Origin: CAYWTS01 sp964461265
GTDB lineage: Bacteria; Bacteroidota; Ignavibacteria; Tepidaquicellales; OLB5
Assembly: GCA_964461265.1 (NCBI GenBank)
Contig: CAYWTS010000005.1
Location: forward strand, 1 to 64,000
Length of the DNA stretch: 64,000 nucleotides
Direction of reading: 5' to 3'
Shown here: piece after piece, positions 17,822 to 26,378 of the stretch
How the letters are laid out: the number at the start of each line of letters is the position of its first letter
Position numbering within the stretch: the first letter of the stretch is position 1
The notes under the pieces: generated by a model
What the model was told of the DNA's origin: nothing
The model's input: only the letters and a program-made list of their open reading frames with translations
The model's database searches: none
Position numbers and translations under genes: made by a program

Positions 17822-17828
17822 GTAGTTA

Positions 17829-18293
17829 TTAAGATAAATCTTTTATAATACGGTTAACTGCTTTATCAGCAGCCTTTTTAATTTCCTCGGATATTATATT
17901 TCCCAGTTTAAAGTTTTTCACGCTTAATCCATATAATACAATTTTGTTTGGGAGTGCATTAATTGCTTTTGCACTCTCTACTGCCTGTGGGATACTAAAA
18001 AGATGGGAGGATGAAATTGAAAGATTTTTGGGAATATTAGTGTTAACCAGGTCAATTTTATATAACTTACCCGTGGAGTTCCGGTCGTAAACAGCATCAA
18101 TAATTATAATATTGTCAAAACCTTTCCATAGATAAATTAGTTCAGAACCATCTCCTGTAATTTCAGTATATGTAAAATTGTTCTTTAAACTTTTTCTTAA
18201 TTTACGGGATATATACAAACCCGCTGCATCATCTGACCGGAAATCATTGCCTACCCCGATTACAATTGTACGACTATGTTCGGTTTGTGACAA
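17829..18293 (-). CDS. NiFe-hydrogenase maturation protease for the group 3b enzyme
   Basis: 154 aa, TTG start. GVGNDFRSDDAAGLYI is the nickel-sensing motif; IIIDAVYDRNSTGKLYKID and SSSHLFSIPQAVESA complete the family pattern. It lies 5 bp downstream of the large subunit gene, whose product ends in DPCxxCxxH plus a short tail, the expected protease substrate. It is more compact than the protease at 12153-12746 and clearly belongs to the adjacent hydrogenase. Confidence 0.9.
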   Translation of the reverse strand: MSQTEHSRTIVIGVGNDFRSDDAAGLYISRKLRKSLKNNFTYTEITGDGSELIYLWKGFDNIIIIDAVYDRNSTGKLYKIDLVNTNIPKNLSISSSHLFSIPQAVESAKAINALPNKIVLYGLSVKNFKLGNIISEEIKKAADKAVNRIIKDLS

Positions 18294-18298
18294 ATAAA

Positions 18299-19588
18299 TT
18301 ACTCTCTTTCGATTTTGAGTTTAAGAAAATGCGTAGCACATGAAATGCAGGGGTCATAGTTTCTTACCGCTTGTTCACATTTCCATGTTAACTCACTTGT
18401 AGGAAGTTCAATATACTTATTGGCAAAATACCTAAGATCATTTTCTATAGTCTTTTGATTCTGCGAAGTGGGGGGAACAATTTTTGCATCTGTAATAAAA
18501 CCTTCTTCATTTACACGGTATCTGTGATATAATATTCCTCTGGGTGCTTCGGTGCAGCCAAACCCGATTCCGGGTTTGTGATTAATTTCTATATAAGGCT
18601 TTTCGGGCTGTGTGTAATTCTCTATTATCCTTATAGCTTCATCAAACGCATATAAAGTTTCTAATGATCTTACAATAATACTTTTAAAAGGATTCTTTAA
18701 TATTGGCGTTATGCTAAGCTCCCGTGCAGTTTCTTTTGTAATAGATGACAGATTATTGAAGTTTAGATTAAATCTGGCTAGCGGTCCTACAAAATAGTTA
18801 TCGGTTTCACGCAGAACTGACTGTAATGCATTCGTATGTTCAGCGTGTTCTTCGCGGAAATAGTATTCATATTCTTTTACTGGAATATCGAGACCCTTAT
18901 TTGATATCAATCTGCCTTCATTGAACGGGTATTCTTCCGGATGAGATAATGAAACAAATTCATAGTCCTGTTCAAATTCCGGGAAATTAAAACCTGACGT
19001 AAGTTTTACCATTCCTATTGCATTATCTCTGCCCCATTTTAAATCATCAAGGAGTAAATTTAATTCTTTCCTTGAAGGTACTCTGTAAAATCCGCCTATC
19101 CTGATATTTACAGGGTGAATTTCTCTTCCTCCTATGAGCTTGACTAAATCGTTACCTATTTTTTTCATACTTAAACCTGTTTTTACAATCTCAGGATGAT
19201 CTTTAGCAAGCTGAATAGAATCCTGGTATCCAAGAAAGTCTGGTGCGTGAAGCATATAGACATGCAGTACATGACTTTCAATCCACTCCCCGCAGTAAAT
19301 AAGCCTTCTGAGATCTCTTAGGGAACCTTCTATTCCGATACCAAAAGCGTTTTCCATTGCGTGAATTGAACTCATAATATATGCAATAGGGCATATTCCG
19401 CAAATTCGTGCGGTGATATCAGGAGCTTCATGATATTTTCTTCCCCTGAGAAATGCTTCAAAAAATCTGGGCGGTTCGAAAATTTTAAAATTTACATCTT
19501 TTACACTGCCATTTTTAATATGTATGAATAGAGATCCTTCACCTTCAACACGGGCAAGATAATTTACTTTGATTTTTTTACTTTTCAT
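18299..19588 (-). CDS. hydA: group 3b [NiFe] hydrogenase (sulfhydrogenase) large subunit alpha
   Basis: 429 aa from the ATG at 19588, preferred because family members begin KxxKVxYLARVEGEG and AAAGGAAA lies upstream; an ATG at 19621 is also in frame. Nickel ligands are present in L1 (ARICGICPIAY) and L2 (DPCISCATH), followed by a short C-terminal peptide removed on maturation. The enzyme couples H2 to NAD(P)H in the cytoplasm. It overlaps the small subunit gene by 11 bp. Confidence 0.94.
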   Translation of the reverse strand: MKSKKIKVNYLARVEGEGSLFIHIKNGSVKDVNFKIFEPPRFFEAFLRGRKYHEAPDITARICGICPIAYIMSSIHAMENAFGIGIEGSLRDLRRLIYCGEWIESHVLHVYMLHAPDFLGYQDSIQLAKDHPEIVKTGLSMKKIGNDLVKLIGGREIHPVNIRIGGFYRVPSRKELNLLLDDLKWGRDNAIGMVKLTSGFNFPEFEQDYEFVSLSHPEEYPFNEGRLISNKGLDIPVKEYEYYFREEHAEHTNALQSVLRETDNYFVGPLARFNLNFNNLSSITKETARELSITPILKNPFKSIIVRSLETLYAFDEAIRIIENYTQPEKPYIEINHKPGIGFGCTEAPRGILYHRYRVNEEGFITDAKIVPPTSQNQKTIENDLRYFANKYIELPTSELTWKCEQAVRNYDPCISCATHFLKLKIERE

Positions 19589-20354
19589 TTGCTTCACTTT
19601 CCTTTCTGAACTGCTCTGCATAACAATTAAAACTTCGGAATGCGAGCATTATGTCAATTTTTTTCTCACCGTTTTCTATATAGTTTTTGCTAAGTGAAGC
19701 TGTATTCGTACTTTCTGACGGTCCAAAGCATCCGTAACAGCCCCGGTGATATAACGGGCAAATTGCACCGCATCCTGATTGAGTTACTGGTCCCAGGCAC
19801 ATTGTTCCTTTTGCCACTGCAATACATACATTTCCTTTTAATTTGCATTCAATACATACACTGTATGTATTAATATTAGGCTTTCTTTTATTCAGGAGTG
19901 CATTTATAACTTCTAATAATTCATACTTATTTACCGGACATCCCCTTAACTCATAATCCACTTTTACAAATGAGCTTATAGGTAATGATCGTTCAAGTGT
20001 TGATATATATTCCGGTGTTGCATAAACGATATCAATGAATTCCCTGACATCTTTCCAATTTCTCAGTGCCTGAATTCCGCCTGCTGTTGCGCATGCACCA
20101 ATTGTTATCAGGAGTTCGCTTTCTTTTCTTATGAGCCGTAATCTTTCTACATCATGCGGTGTGGTTATGCTGCCTTCGATGAATGTAAGGTCATACGGTC
20201 CTTTTACCATTCTACGACTTGCCTCCGGAAAGTATGCAATATCAACAGTTTCCGATACGGGCAGAAGCTCGTCTTCAGCATCAAGAAGTGAAAGCTGGCA
20301 CCCATCGCATGACGCAAATTTATGGATTGCAACCTTTGGTCTTTTAAACGTCAT
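19578..20354 (-). CDS. hydD: group 3b [NiFe] hydrogenase small subunit delta
   Basis: 258 aa from the ATG at 20354; the longer frame would need a TTG at 20375 and overlap hydG. Fe-S ligands: ASCDGCQLSLLD near the start, GACATAGG, RGCPVNKYEL, and a Cys-rich C-terminal part (CIECKLKGNVC, CGAICP, GCYGCFGP) for further clusters. There is no Tat signal, consistent with a cytoplasmic enzyme. Confidence 0.93.
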   Translation of the reverse strand: MTFKRPKVAIHKFASCDGCQLSLLDAEDELLPVSETVDIAYFPEASRRMVKGPYDLTFIEGSITTPHDVERLRLIRKESELLITIGACATAGGIQALRNWKDVREFIDIVYATPEYISTLERSLPISSFVKVDYELRGCPVNKYELLEVINALLNKRKPNINTYSVCIECKLKGNVCIAVAKGTMCLGPVTQSGCGAICPLYHRGCYGCFGPSESTNTASLSKNYIENGEKKIDIMLAFRSFNCYAEQFRKESEANEK

Positions 20355-20355
20355 T

Positions 20356-21213
20356 TTACAGTTCTTTCTTTCCAAATAATTCCTTTATGTCAGCGTAATT
20401 AAATACAGGTCCGTCTTTACAGATAAATTTGGGACCATACTGACAATGACCGCAAAAGCCTACTGCACATTTCATATTCCTTTCCATTGAAAGATATACA
20501 TTTTCCATTGGTATCCCGGTTTTTAGTATCTCCATTAGCGAATAATACATCATCACTTCCGGACCGCATACCATTGTAACAGTCGCGGTTGTATCGATTT
20601 TAACATAATTTATAAGGTTCGTCACAACTCCAATATGCCCTTTCCATGTTGAATCACCTCTGTCAACTGTAACATGGACTTCGAAATTTGATTTTTTATT
20701 CCACTGTTCAAGCTCTACCCTGTAAAGTAAATCTCTTGGACTTCTTGCCCCATAAAGTAAGAGAATTTTCCCGTAATCCTTTCTTCTTTTTAGAAGTGAA
20801 TAAATTACGGGTCTTATAGGTGCCAGTCCAATCCCTCCTGCAATTATGCAAACATCCCTTCCTCTTGCTTTTTCTATTGGCCAGCTGCTGCCAAAAGGTC
20901 CCCTTATGCCAATTACGCTTCCTTTCTTTAATTGTGAAAGGGCTGAAGTAACATTTCCTACTTTATGTATTGTGTGTGTAATAGTTTCCCTTTTTGCAGG
21001 GTCTGAACTGATAGATATTGCTGATTCACCAATACCGAATGTATAAAGCATGTTAAACTGACCCGGCTCAAATGTGTAATCACCGTTATTAAGTGTTGAT
21101 GTATCAATTGTAAATGAAAATACTTCATCAGTTTCCCAAAGAATCTTTTTGATTTCCGCAAGATTAGGAATCATGCTATCAACAGATAATATTTTATCGG
21201 AAAGTGAAATCAA
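20356..21213 (-). CDS. hydG: hydrogenase gamma subunit, FAD/NAD(P)-binding reductase
   Basis: 285 aa. A ferredoxin-reductase fold with a flavin-binding region (YTFEPGQFNMLYTFGIGE), an NAD(P)-binding loop (IIAGGIGLAPIRPVIYSLLKR), and a C-terminal [2Fe-2S] cluster (CAVGFCGHCQYGPKFICKDG). It exchanges electrons with NAD(P)H. Its ATG overlaps the stop of the cNMP-binding gene as ATGA. This is sulfhydrogenase HydG, not the radical-SAM HydG of [FeFe] hydrogenase maturation. Confidence 0.93.
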   Translation of the reverse strand: MISLSDKILSVDSMIPNLAEIKKILWETDEVFSFTIDTSTLNNGDYTFEPGQFNMLYTFGIGESAISISSDPAKRETITHTIHKVGNVTSALSQLKKGSVIGIRGPFGSSWPIEKARGRDVCIIAGGIGLAPIRPVIYSLLKRRKDYGKILLLYGARSPRDLLYRVELEQWNKKSNFEVHVTVDRGDSTWKGHIGVVTNLINYVKIDTTATVTMVCGPEVMMYYSLMEILKTGIPMENVYLSMERNMKCAVGFCGHCQYGPKFICKDGPVFNYADIKELFGKKEL

Positions 21214-21689
21214 ACTTTTTCTCCTTTAGCTACACTATAGAAATCGAGCAACTGCAGGCGGGTTGCTTTTAAGTGTGATTCTAAAACTTCTGAAAATCTT
21301 ATAAGCATCTCATAACCGAATACAGGATTTTTTTTACATTTGTTTCTAAGACACTTTCCATCGAGTGCAATTGCACGGATTGTTTCGACAGCAATTGCAT
21401 CGAAATGCCATTTATACGGATAAATCAACCATGACCATCCGAGTACTTCACCCTGGCTTACTGTTTGGAGCCTGATTATCCCCTTTGGCGGTGCGTGAAA
21501 TTCCAGTGCTGCTTTTCCGGTTCTTATTAAATAAAATTTATCTGCGTCGTCATTCTCTTTGAATAAATATTGTCCTTCCTGGAAAAGTGCATTGGTAGCA
21601 CAGCCGATAATAGTTTCGAGAAATTCATGCTTAAGGCCGCTGAGGAATGGGTGATTTTTTAAAATTACTGATAAATTTTCCGGTTGCAT
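21210..21689 (-). CDS. cyclic-nucleotide-binding-domain protein inside the hydrogenase operon
   Basis: 159 aa, a single Crp-type cNMP-binding beta-roll (ENDDADKFYLIRTGKAALEF, VSQGEVLGWSW) and a C-helix, with no DNA-binding helix-turn-helix. It therefore cannot itself bind the Crp/Fnr-type sites. It lies between hydB and hydG with a 4-bp overlap, so it is probably a stoichiometric partner or allosteric module of the hydrogenase. Confidence 0.85.
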   Translation of the reverse strand: MQPENLSVILKNHPFLSGLKHEFLETIIGCATNALFQEGQYLFKENDDADKFYLIRTGKAALEFHAPPKGIIRLQTVSQGEVLGWSWLIYPYKWHFDAIAVETIRAIALDGKCLRNKCKKNPVFGYEMLIRFSEVLESHLKATRLQLLDFYSVAKGEKV

Positions 21690-21699
21690 GTTTTATGCA

Positions 21700-22887
21700 T
21701 TAAAGTTTTTTTATTTTGGTTAATTCACTTAGTTTTCTAAACGCAGCAACTTCTTCAGTAATATCTATTTTTACCGGGCACCACGTAATGCACCTGCCAC
21801 AGCCAACGCAACCCGAAGTATCAAACTGGTCAATCCAGGATGCAAGCTTATGAGTCATCCACTGCCTGTAGCGCGCTTTCGGGGAAGACCTGAAGTTACC
21901 ACCGGCAACTTTCGCAAAATCCATAGTAAAGCATGAGTCCCATTTTCGCCAGCGTTCAGCATGTTCACCTGTGAGGTCGGTTGTATCTTCAATATTATTG
22001 CAGAAACAGGTGGGGCAGACAAGTGTGCAATTTGCACAGGTAAGGCACCGTATGGCAATTTCATCCCAGTATAAACTGTTACTGCTCGAGTATAAAAGTT
22101 CTTTTATTCCATTGTTATCTATAGACCTTTTCATCGACGATGCAGTTTTTTTTACTGACTTTTCTGCTTTCAGAATTTCGGTTTCATCAGCTTGTTTTGT
22201 TTTAAGCTTTTTTATCATTTCCAATCCTTTAGTACTGCCAGCCTGGATTAAAAAAAAATGTTCTTCATCATCAAACACTTCGGTCAGGGCAATGTCATAC
22301 CCTGCTTTAACTTTCGGACCAGAGTTCATTGAAACACAGAAACAGGTTGAATTGGCTTTAGTACAATTTACTGCAACAATAAATGTTTTGGCTCTTAAAG
22401 TATTATAAACCGAGTCACTGAATTGTCCGTTGTTGAAAACTTTATCCTGTATAAAGATAGCATTTAATTCACATGATCTGACTCCGATAAATGCATACTT
22501 CTGGTTAACACTGTCTGAAACCGAAATGTTAAAGCTTTTGCCGTTTTTTTCTGCCCTCCAGAGCTTTAAAGAAGGCGGGAATAAAAATTTTTTCCATGAA
22601 TAAGGGCCTACTGTGTAATGGAAATATGTTTTCTTTTTATATTGTTTTACACGATAATAAGCTTTTTCCTGTTCGTCGGTCAAACCAATAGGCATTTCAT
22701 CAGCTTTATTAATTTCATCGTAAATTATCGCACCATCCCTGAAGACAGGAGAAACGGTAATATAACCGGATTTTTTAAGTTCTGTTATTAGTGTTTCTAA
22801 AGAGTTAACATTGATAGTAAAAGGAGGGTAATGTACAGAAGGTTCAGATTTTGTTTTTATATTGTTATCAGGTTCTTTTTTCAACAT
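21700..22887 (-). CDS. hydB: sulfhydrogenase beta subunit (4Fe-4S)
   Basis: 395 aa, first gene of the operon. An N-terminal domain of about 250 residues precedes two [4Fe-4S] motifs: CLTCANCTLVCPTCFC and SGCVGCGRCITWCP. It matches the sulfhydrogenase beta / anaerobic sulfite reductase A family, which carries electrons from the NAD(P)H-reactive gamma subunit to the hydrogenase dimer. The start at 22887 is supported by a clean promoter 24 bp upstream. Confidence 0.92.
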   Translation of the reverse strand: MLKKEPDNNIKTKSEPSVHYPPFTINVNSLETLITELKKSGYITVSPVFRDGAIIYDEINKADEMPIGLTDEQEKAYYRVKQYKKKTYFHYTVGPYSWKKFLFPPSLKLWRAEKNGKSFNISVSDSVNQKYAFIGVRSCELNAIFIQDKVFNNGQFSDSVYNTLRAKTFIVAVNCTKANSTCFCVSMNSGPKVKAGYDIALTEVFDDEEHFFLIQAGSTKGLEMIKKLKTKQADETEILKAEKSVKKTASSMKRSIDNNGIKELLYSSSNSLYWDEIAIRCLTCANCTLVCPTCFCNNIEDTTDLTGEHAERWRKWDSCFTMDFAKVAGGNFRSSPKARYRQWMTHKLASWIDQFDTSGCVGCGRCITWCPVKIDITEEVAAFRKLSELTKIKKL

Positions 22888-22910
22888 TCAAATAATTAAA
22901 ACTACAGTAA

Positions 22911-22976
22911 CAAAAATAATGGTATTTTTGATGGTATAATATGATTACAATCAAAGATTAGCATGATAATTGTCAA
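22911..22976 (-). promoter_or_regulatory. hydrogenase operon promoter: tandem Crp/Fnr-type sites plus TANNTTTG
   Basis: ATGATTACAATCAA is at 22941-22954 and ATGATAATTGTCAA at 22963-22976, exactly 22 bp apart. TATTTTTG at 22918-22911 follows the proximal site after 22 bp. The implied start near 22906 gives a leader of about 20 nt. The same region could also act on the divergent kinase gene at 23060. Confidence 0.72.
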
Positions 22977-23059
22977 CGTTTTATATGCAAATCTATAAAT
23001 TTCGAAAGAAATATTAAAGCGAATATTAATTATATTTGCAGATATTTTGATATTTGCTC

Positions 23060-24280
23060 ATGGAAAACAGGGTATTAACCGAGGTTGAGAAATATAAGGT
23101 GGTGTTGAAAAAGGCGTTAACCGGGCGGTTTGGAGATAAGCTATCACCCGATGATGCTGATTTTGTAATTAATCTCATTTCGGATACTGCTTCACGGCTG
23201 ATACAGCTTATGAGAGAAGGCAAAAGTGCCCATGAGAAATTTTTCTCTGATATAATTTTGAACTCCATTGATGCAATTCTTGGATTTGATAATGAGAATA
23301 AGATATTCCTGTGGAATAAAGGTGCAGAAAATATTTTTGGATACTCAAAGGAGGAAGTAATGGGGCGAGATTTCAGTTTTCTGCTTCCTGAGTATAGAAT
23401 TAAGACCCGAGAGATTGAATATATGGAGGAACAGATAAAAGCGAACGGCTATTTTGTTAATTATGAAACCGACAGAATTACAAAAAATGGCGAAATAATT
23501 AATGTTTCAATCACAAGATACCTTATTCATGATGAAAATAATGAGCCAATAGGTTCGGTTGGAATAATACGTGACGTAACCCATGTTAAAAAACTGGAGA
23601 AAGAACTTCGTGAAAAAGAAAACCTTGCATTAATCGGTGAAGTTGTATCGAGTATTGCACACAGTCTTTCAAATCCGTTGAATATTATTTCGGGTACAGC
23701 CGATTATTTACTGCTTGACAAAAAGCCTTCGGATGAGGATTATGGAGACCTTAAGACAATTGTTGATGAGGCTACCCGTATTACCAAAGCAATCAGGCAA
23801 TTATTAAATTTTTCCAGACCTCTAAAGACTGTAAAACAACCTGTCAGTATCAACGACATAATAGAAGAAGTAATAGCCAAATTAAAATTTTCCACAGGGA
23901 AGAAAAATATTACCTTTAAAAATTACCTTAACAGCGACATTCCGAAAATTAATTGCGACCCTGCACAAATACAGGAAACTATATCAAACTTGTTAACCAA
24001 TGCAATTCAGGCAATAGGGGATAAGGGCGAAATTAAAGTGAAAACTTCTTCTAAAAATGGAACTGTAGATATTGAAATAAGTGATACAGGAATCGGCATA
24101 TCGAAGGATAACATTGATAAAATATTCGAACCGTTTTTTTCGTCCAAAGAATATGGTAAAGGGACCGGACTGGGTTTATCGATAGCCAGAAGAATAATGA
24201 AAGAACATAATGGTGAGATAAGCGTTAAATCGATTCGCGGTAGAGGCACTACTTTTACACTTAAATTACCTGTACAATAA
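23060..24280 (+). CDS. soluble PAS-domain histidine kinase
   Basis: 406 aa from the ATG at 23060 (an in-frame TTG lies 6 bp earlier). No membrane helix. A helical N-terminal part (about 1-65), a PAS domain (SIDAILGFDNENKIFLWNKG, DITKNGE-like core, VGIIRDVT), HisKA (VVSSIAHSLSNPLNIISG) and HATPase (NLLTNAIQAIGDKG, GTGLGLSIARRIM) are seen. It is divergent from the hydrogenase operon with no response regulator beside it. The NtrC-type regulators at 14427 or 29480 are possible partners. Confidence 0.9.
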   Translation: MENRVLTEVEKYKVVLKKALTGRFGDKLSPDDADFVINLISDTASRLIQLMREGKSAHEKFFSDIILNSIDAILGFDNENKIFLWNKGAENIFGYSKEEVMGRDFSFLLPEYRIKTREIEYMEEQIKANGYFVNYETDRITKNGEIINVSITRYLIHDENNEPIGSVGIIRDVTHVKKLEKELREKENLALIGEVVSSIAHSLSNPLNIISGTADYLLLDKKPSDEDYGDLKTIVDEATRITKAIRQLLNFSRPLKTVKQPVSINDIIEEVIAKLKFSTGKKNITFKNYLNSDIPKINCDPAQIQETISNLLTNAIQAIGDKGEIKVKTSSKNGTVDIEISDTGIGISKDNIDKIFEPFFSSKEYGKGTGLGLSIARRIMKEHNGEISVKSIRGRGTTFTLKLPVQ

Positions 24281-24283
24281 AAA

Positions 24284-24313
24284 AAAGTTCCCAAACCCGA
24301 GTTTAGGAACTTT
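24284..24313. terminator. bidirectional terminator between convergent kinase and ferredoxin genes
   Basis: The stem AAAGTTCC(C)AAAC / GTTT(A)GGAACTTT has a CCGA loop and one mismatch, flanked by A-runs on the left and A-rich sequence on the right. It serves the plus-strand kinase (stop at 24280) and the minus-strand ferredoxin (stop at 24335). Confidence 0.8.
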
Positions 24314-24334
24314 AAAAAAGTGATAAAATATCTT

Positions 24335-24667
24335 TTACCTTCCTACAGAATCCAGATATTCTTTACGTTTTAATAATACATCTGTCGATTCTTCACGGTT
24401 AGGATCGGGTACGCAGCAATCGACCGGGCAAACTGCAACACACTGCGGTTCATCGAAGAAACCTTTACATTCTGTGCATTTTTCAGGAACAACATAAAAA
24501 TGTTCAGCGGACCAGAACCCATCAGCCATTCCTTCCGGTAACTGTCCTTCACCGTAACTTTTGCCGCCCAGCACCCATTCAGCACCGCCTTCGTAAATTG
24601 CATCATTTGGGCACTCAGCTTCACAAGCATTGCAGTTAATACAATCTGCTGTTATTAGATATGCCAT
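24335..24667 (-). CDS. Chlorobium-type 2[4Fe-4S] ferredoxin
   Basis: 110 aa from the ATG at 24667 (AGAAAGG upstream); the longer frame to 24718 adds an unconserved tail. Cluster I is CINCNACEAECP; cluster II is CTECKGFFDEPQCVAVCP, with the eight-residue insertion typical of green sulfur bacterial ferredoxins. Such ferredoxins are low-potential carriers for PFOR-type enzymes. It is a single gene with its own tandem-site promoter. A paralogue is encoded at 53952-54284. Confidence 0.93.
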   Translation of the reverse strand: MAYLITADCINCNACEAECPNDAIYEGGAEWVLGGKSYGEGQLPEGMADGFWSAEHFYVVPEKCTECKGFFDEPQCVAVCPVDCCVPDPNREESTDVLLKRKEYLDSVGR

Positions 24668-24703
24668 TTTATAACCTTTCTGTAATATTTGCTTTTTCGC
24701 ATA

Positions 24704-24769
24704 CAAAAATAAACACATGAAAAACTTTGTAAAATGATTTCAATCATACAAGGAAATGATATTTGTCAT
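24704..24769 (-). promoter_or_regulatory. ferredoxin promoter: tandem Crp/Fnr-type sites plus TANNTTTG
   Basis: Two perfect palindromes, ATGATTTCAATCAT at 24734-24747 and ATGATATTTGTCAT at 24756-24769, are 22 bp apart. The proximal one is followed after 22 bp by TATTTTTG at 24711-24704. This is the cleanest example of the shared architecture in the window. A further partial match, ATGACAAATGTCGT, is at 24944-24957 beside the stop of the next gene. Confidence 0.75.
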
Positions 24770-24807
24770 AAACATATTTATTTATTCTTTTCTTTCTTAA
24801 TATTAAA

Positions 24808-24846
24808 AAAAAAGAAACTTCATATTATACATATAAAGTTTCTTTT
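24808..24846 (-). terminator. terminator after the T9SS cytochrome gene
   Basis: Inverted repeat AAAAGAAACTT / AAGTTTCTTTT, followed on the minus strand by a run of T. It lies about 110 bp downstream of the stop at 24957. Confidence 0.6.
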
Positions 24847-24956
24847 AATTTCCCTAAGTATCGGGTTTTAAAATAATATGTCAAATATTGTTCATTTAAC
24901 CCTGCTGATTTGGTTAGACACTGCAAATCTAACTAACTTTCTTATGACAAATGTCG

Positions 24957-26378
24957 TTATTTAATAAGTATCATTTTCTTAGTCTGTGTATAATCATTAG
25001 TAATTAATTTGTAAAAGTATATTCCGCTTGAAAAACCTGAACCATCAAATTCCACATCATAAATTCCGGGTTTCATTATTTCATTTACTAGAACAGCAAT
25101 CTCTCTGCCCAGTGCATCGAACACTTTTAGTTTTACAAAACCGGATTTTGCAATCTGTATTTTTATATGAGTAAGCGGGTTAAAAGGATTGGGATAGTTC
25201 TGATACAGATTGTAGATTTCAGGAACCGCTGAACTGATTTTTCTTATTCCGATTACGTATCCTAACTTTTGCATTTGTTCGTTTGTCAAAGGCAGAACAT
25301 ATTGCGGAAGCATTTGCTGGCCATCTAAACCCGTCTTCATAAATACCCATTTTGTAGGGTCGGTGTATGTAGTATCTATGCGTCCGGTGTAATTTGCGAA
25401 ATCGAATTTAAATACATCCTGATAGTTTGAAGGTATTGGAATTACTCCTGTTTTATGTATTATTTTCTTTGTTGCTGAATCCCATTTTGCTACATAAAGC
25501 TGTCCTGTTGTATTTAATTCATTTATATTAGCGTTATTATGGCATCCGTCACATGTTCTTGTTGAATCTTTCGGCATTATGGTATGTGCATAATAAGGTC
25601 CATATGCATTAAATGACTTACCCTGGTATACTGTTGACTGATAATTTACTAAGCCAATTTTATTTTGTTGAATAGGAAGTCTTCCTAACATAATAAACCC
25701 CTTTAATTGACCTATTGGCCTTTTAAATCCTTTCATACTTGACCAAAGCTCAGTTTCAAAATGGCAATTATAACAATTAATTTCTGCCCTCGCATGACAG
25801 CTAGCACATTCCAGTTTACTTATATGAATACTGTGAGCTAAAGAGTCGTCACCTGTGACAGGAATTGTTACATGACATCCTGTGGATTGACAAGTTTTGC
25901 CTGGCGGGGTATCGAATATTGAATTGTAATTAGTAGCGTCCAGATGCATTTCTTCCTTCGGGTGACAGGTCACACAGCTAAATCCTGCCGATCTGTGTTT
26001 ATCGGTATAATTAGCAATTTCTACTTTTTGCCTGCTATGGCATTTTTTGCATGTAGAGTCCGGAACTGAATAACCAATTGTAAAATTATGACAGTCATTG
26101 CACGATGGCTGGTAAGTGGTAGTATCTACAGGAGTACCATTTGGTAGTACCCCGGGATGGCACCTCAAACACGCTAATGAAGTTATTGGAATACCTGTAA
26201 TAGTTTGGAAACCGCCGTTTGTGCCTCTATAAAAGTATTCATGGCCCTTCCTTGTCAAATGAGTGCTGAAAGGAGATTGCGATTTTGTTTCACTAACCAT
26301 AAATAACATTGCAATCAATACCAATGTTATCAGTCGGACTAAACGATTATCACGTAAAATTGATAAACAGTTTTTCAT
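24957..26378 (-). CDS. secreted octahaem c-type cytochrome with T9SS sorting domain
   Basis: 473 aa with an N-terminal signal (LVRLITLVLIAMLFMVSETKSQ). Haem motifs: seven CxxCH (CLRCH, CNDCH, CKKCH, CVTCH, CASCH, CYNCH, CDGCH) and one CX4CH (CQSTGCH). The last ~80 residues are a type A T9SS C-terminal domain (YQNYPNPFNPLTHI ... GIYFYKLITND ... KKMILIK). It should therefore be exported across the outer membrane and attached to or released from the surface. Extracellular electron transfer is the likely role. It stands alone, with no convincing promoter recognised upstream. Confidence 0.9.
   Translation of the reverse strand: MKNCLSILRDNRLVRLITLVLIAMLFMVSETKSQSPFSTHLTRKGHEYFYRGTNGGFQTITGIPITSLACLRCHPGVLPNGTPVDTTTYQPSCNDCHNFTIGYSVPDSTCKKCHSRQKVEIANYTDKHRSAGFSCVTCHPKEEMHLDATNYNSIFDTPPGKTCQSTGCHVTIPVTGDDSLAHSIHISKLECASCHARAEINCYNCHFETELWSSMKGFKRPIGQLKGFIMLGRLPIQQNKIGLVNYQSTVYQGKSFNAYGPYYAHTIMPKDSTRTCDGCHNNANINELNTTGQLYVAKWDSATKKIIHKTGVIPIPSNYQDVFKFDFANYTGRIDTTYTDPTKWVFMKTGLDGQQMLPQYVLPLTNEQMQKLGYVIGIRKISSAVPEIYNLYQNYPNPFNPLTHIKIQIAKSGFVKLKVFDALGREIAVLVNEIMKPGIYDVEFDGSGFSSGIYFYKLITNDYTQTKKMILIK

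Noticed and set aside
21210..21689. cNMP-binding protein as the regulator of the tandem palindromes
   Set aside because: It has no helix-turn-helix; the regulator must be encoded outside the window.
24944..24957. ATGACAAATGTCGT, another Crp/Fnr-type match
   Set aside because: It lies at a gene end, has a mismatch, no partner 22 bp away and no TANNTTTG; not counted as a regulon site.
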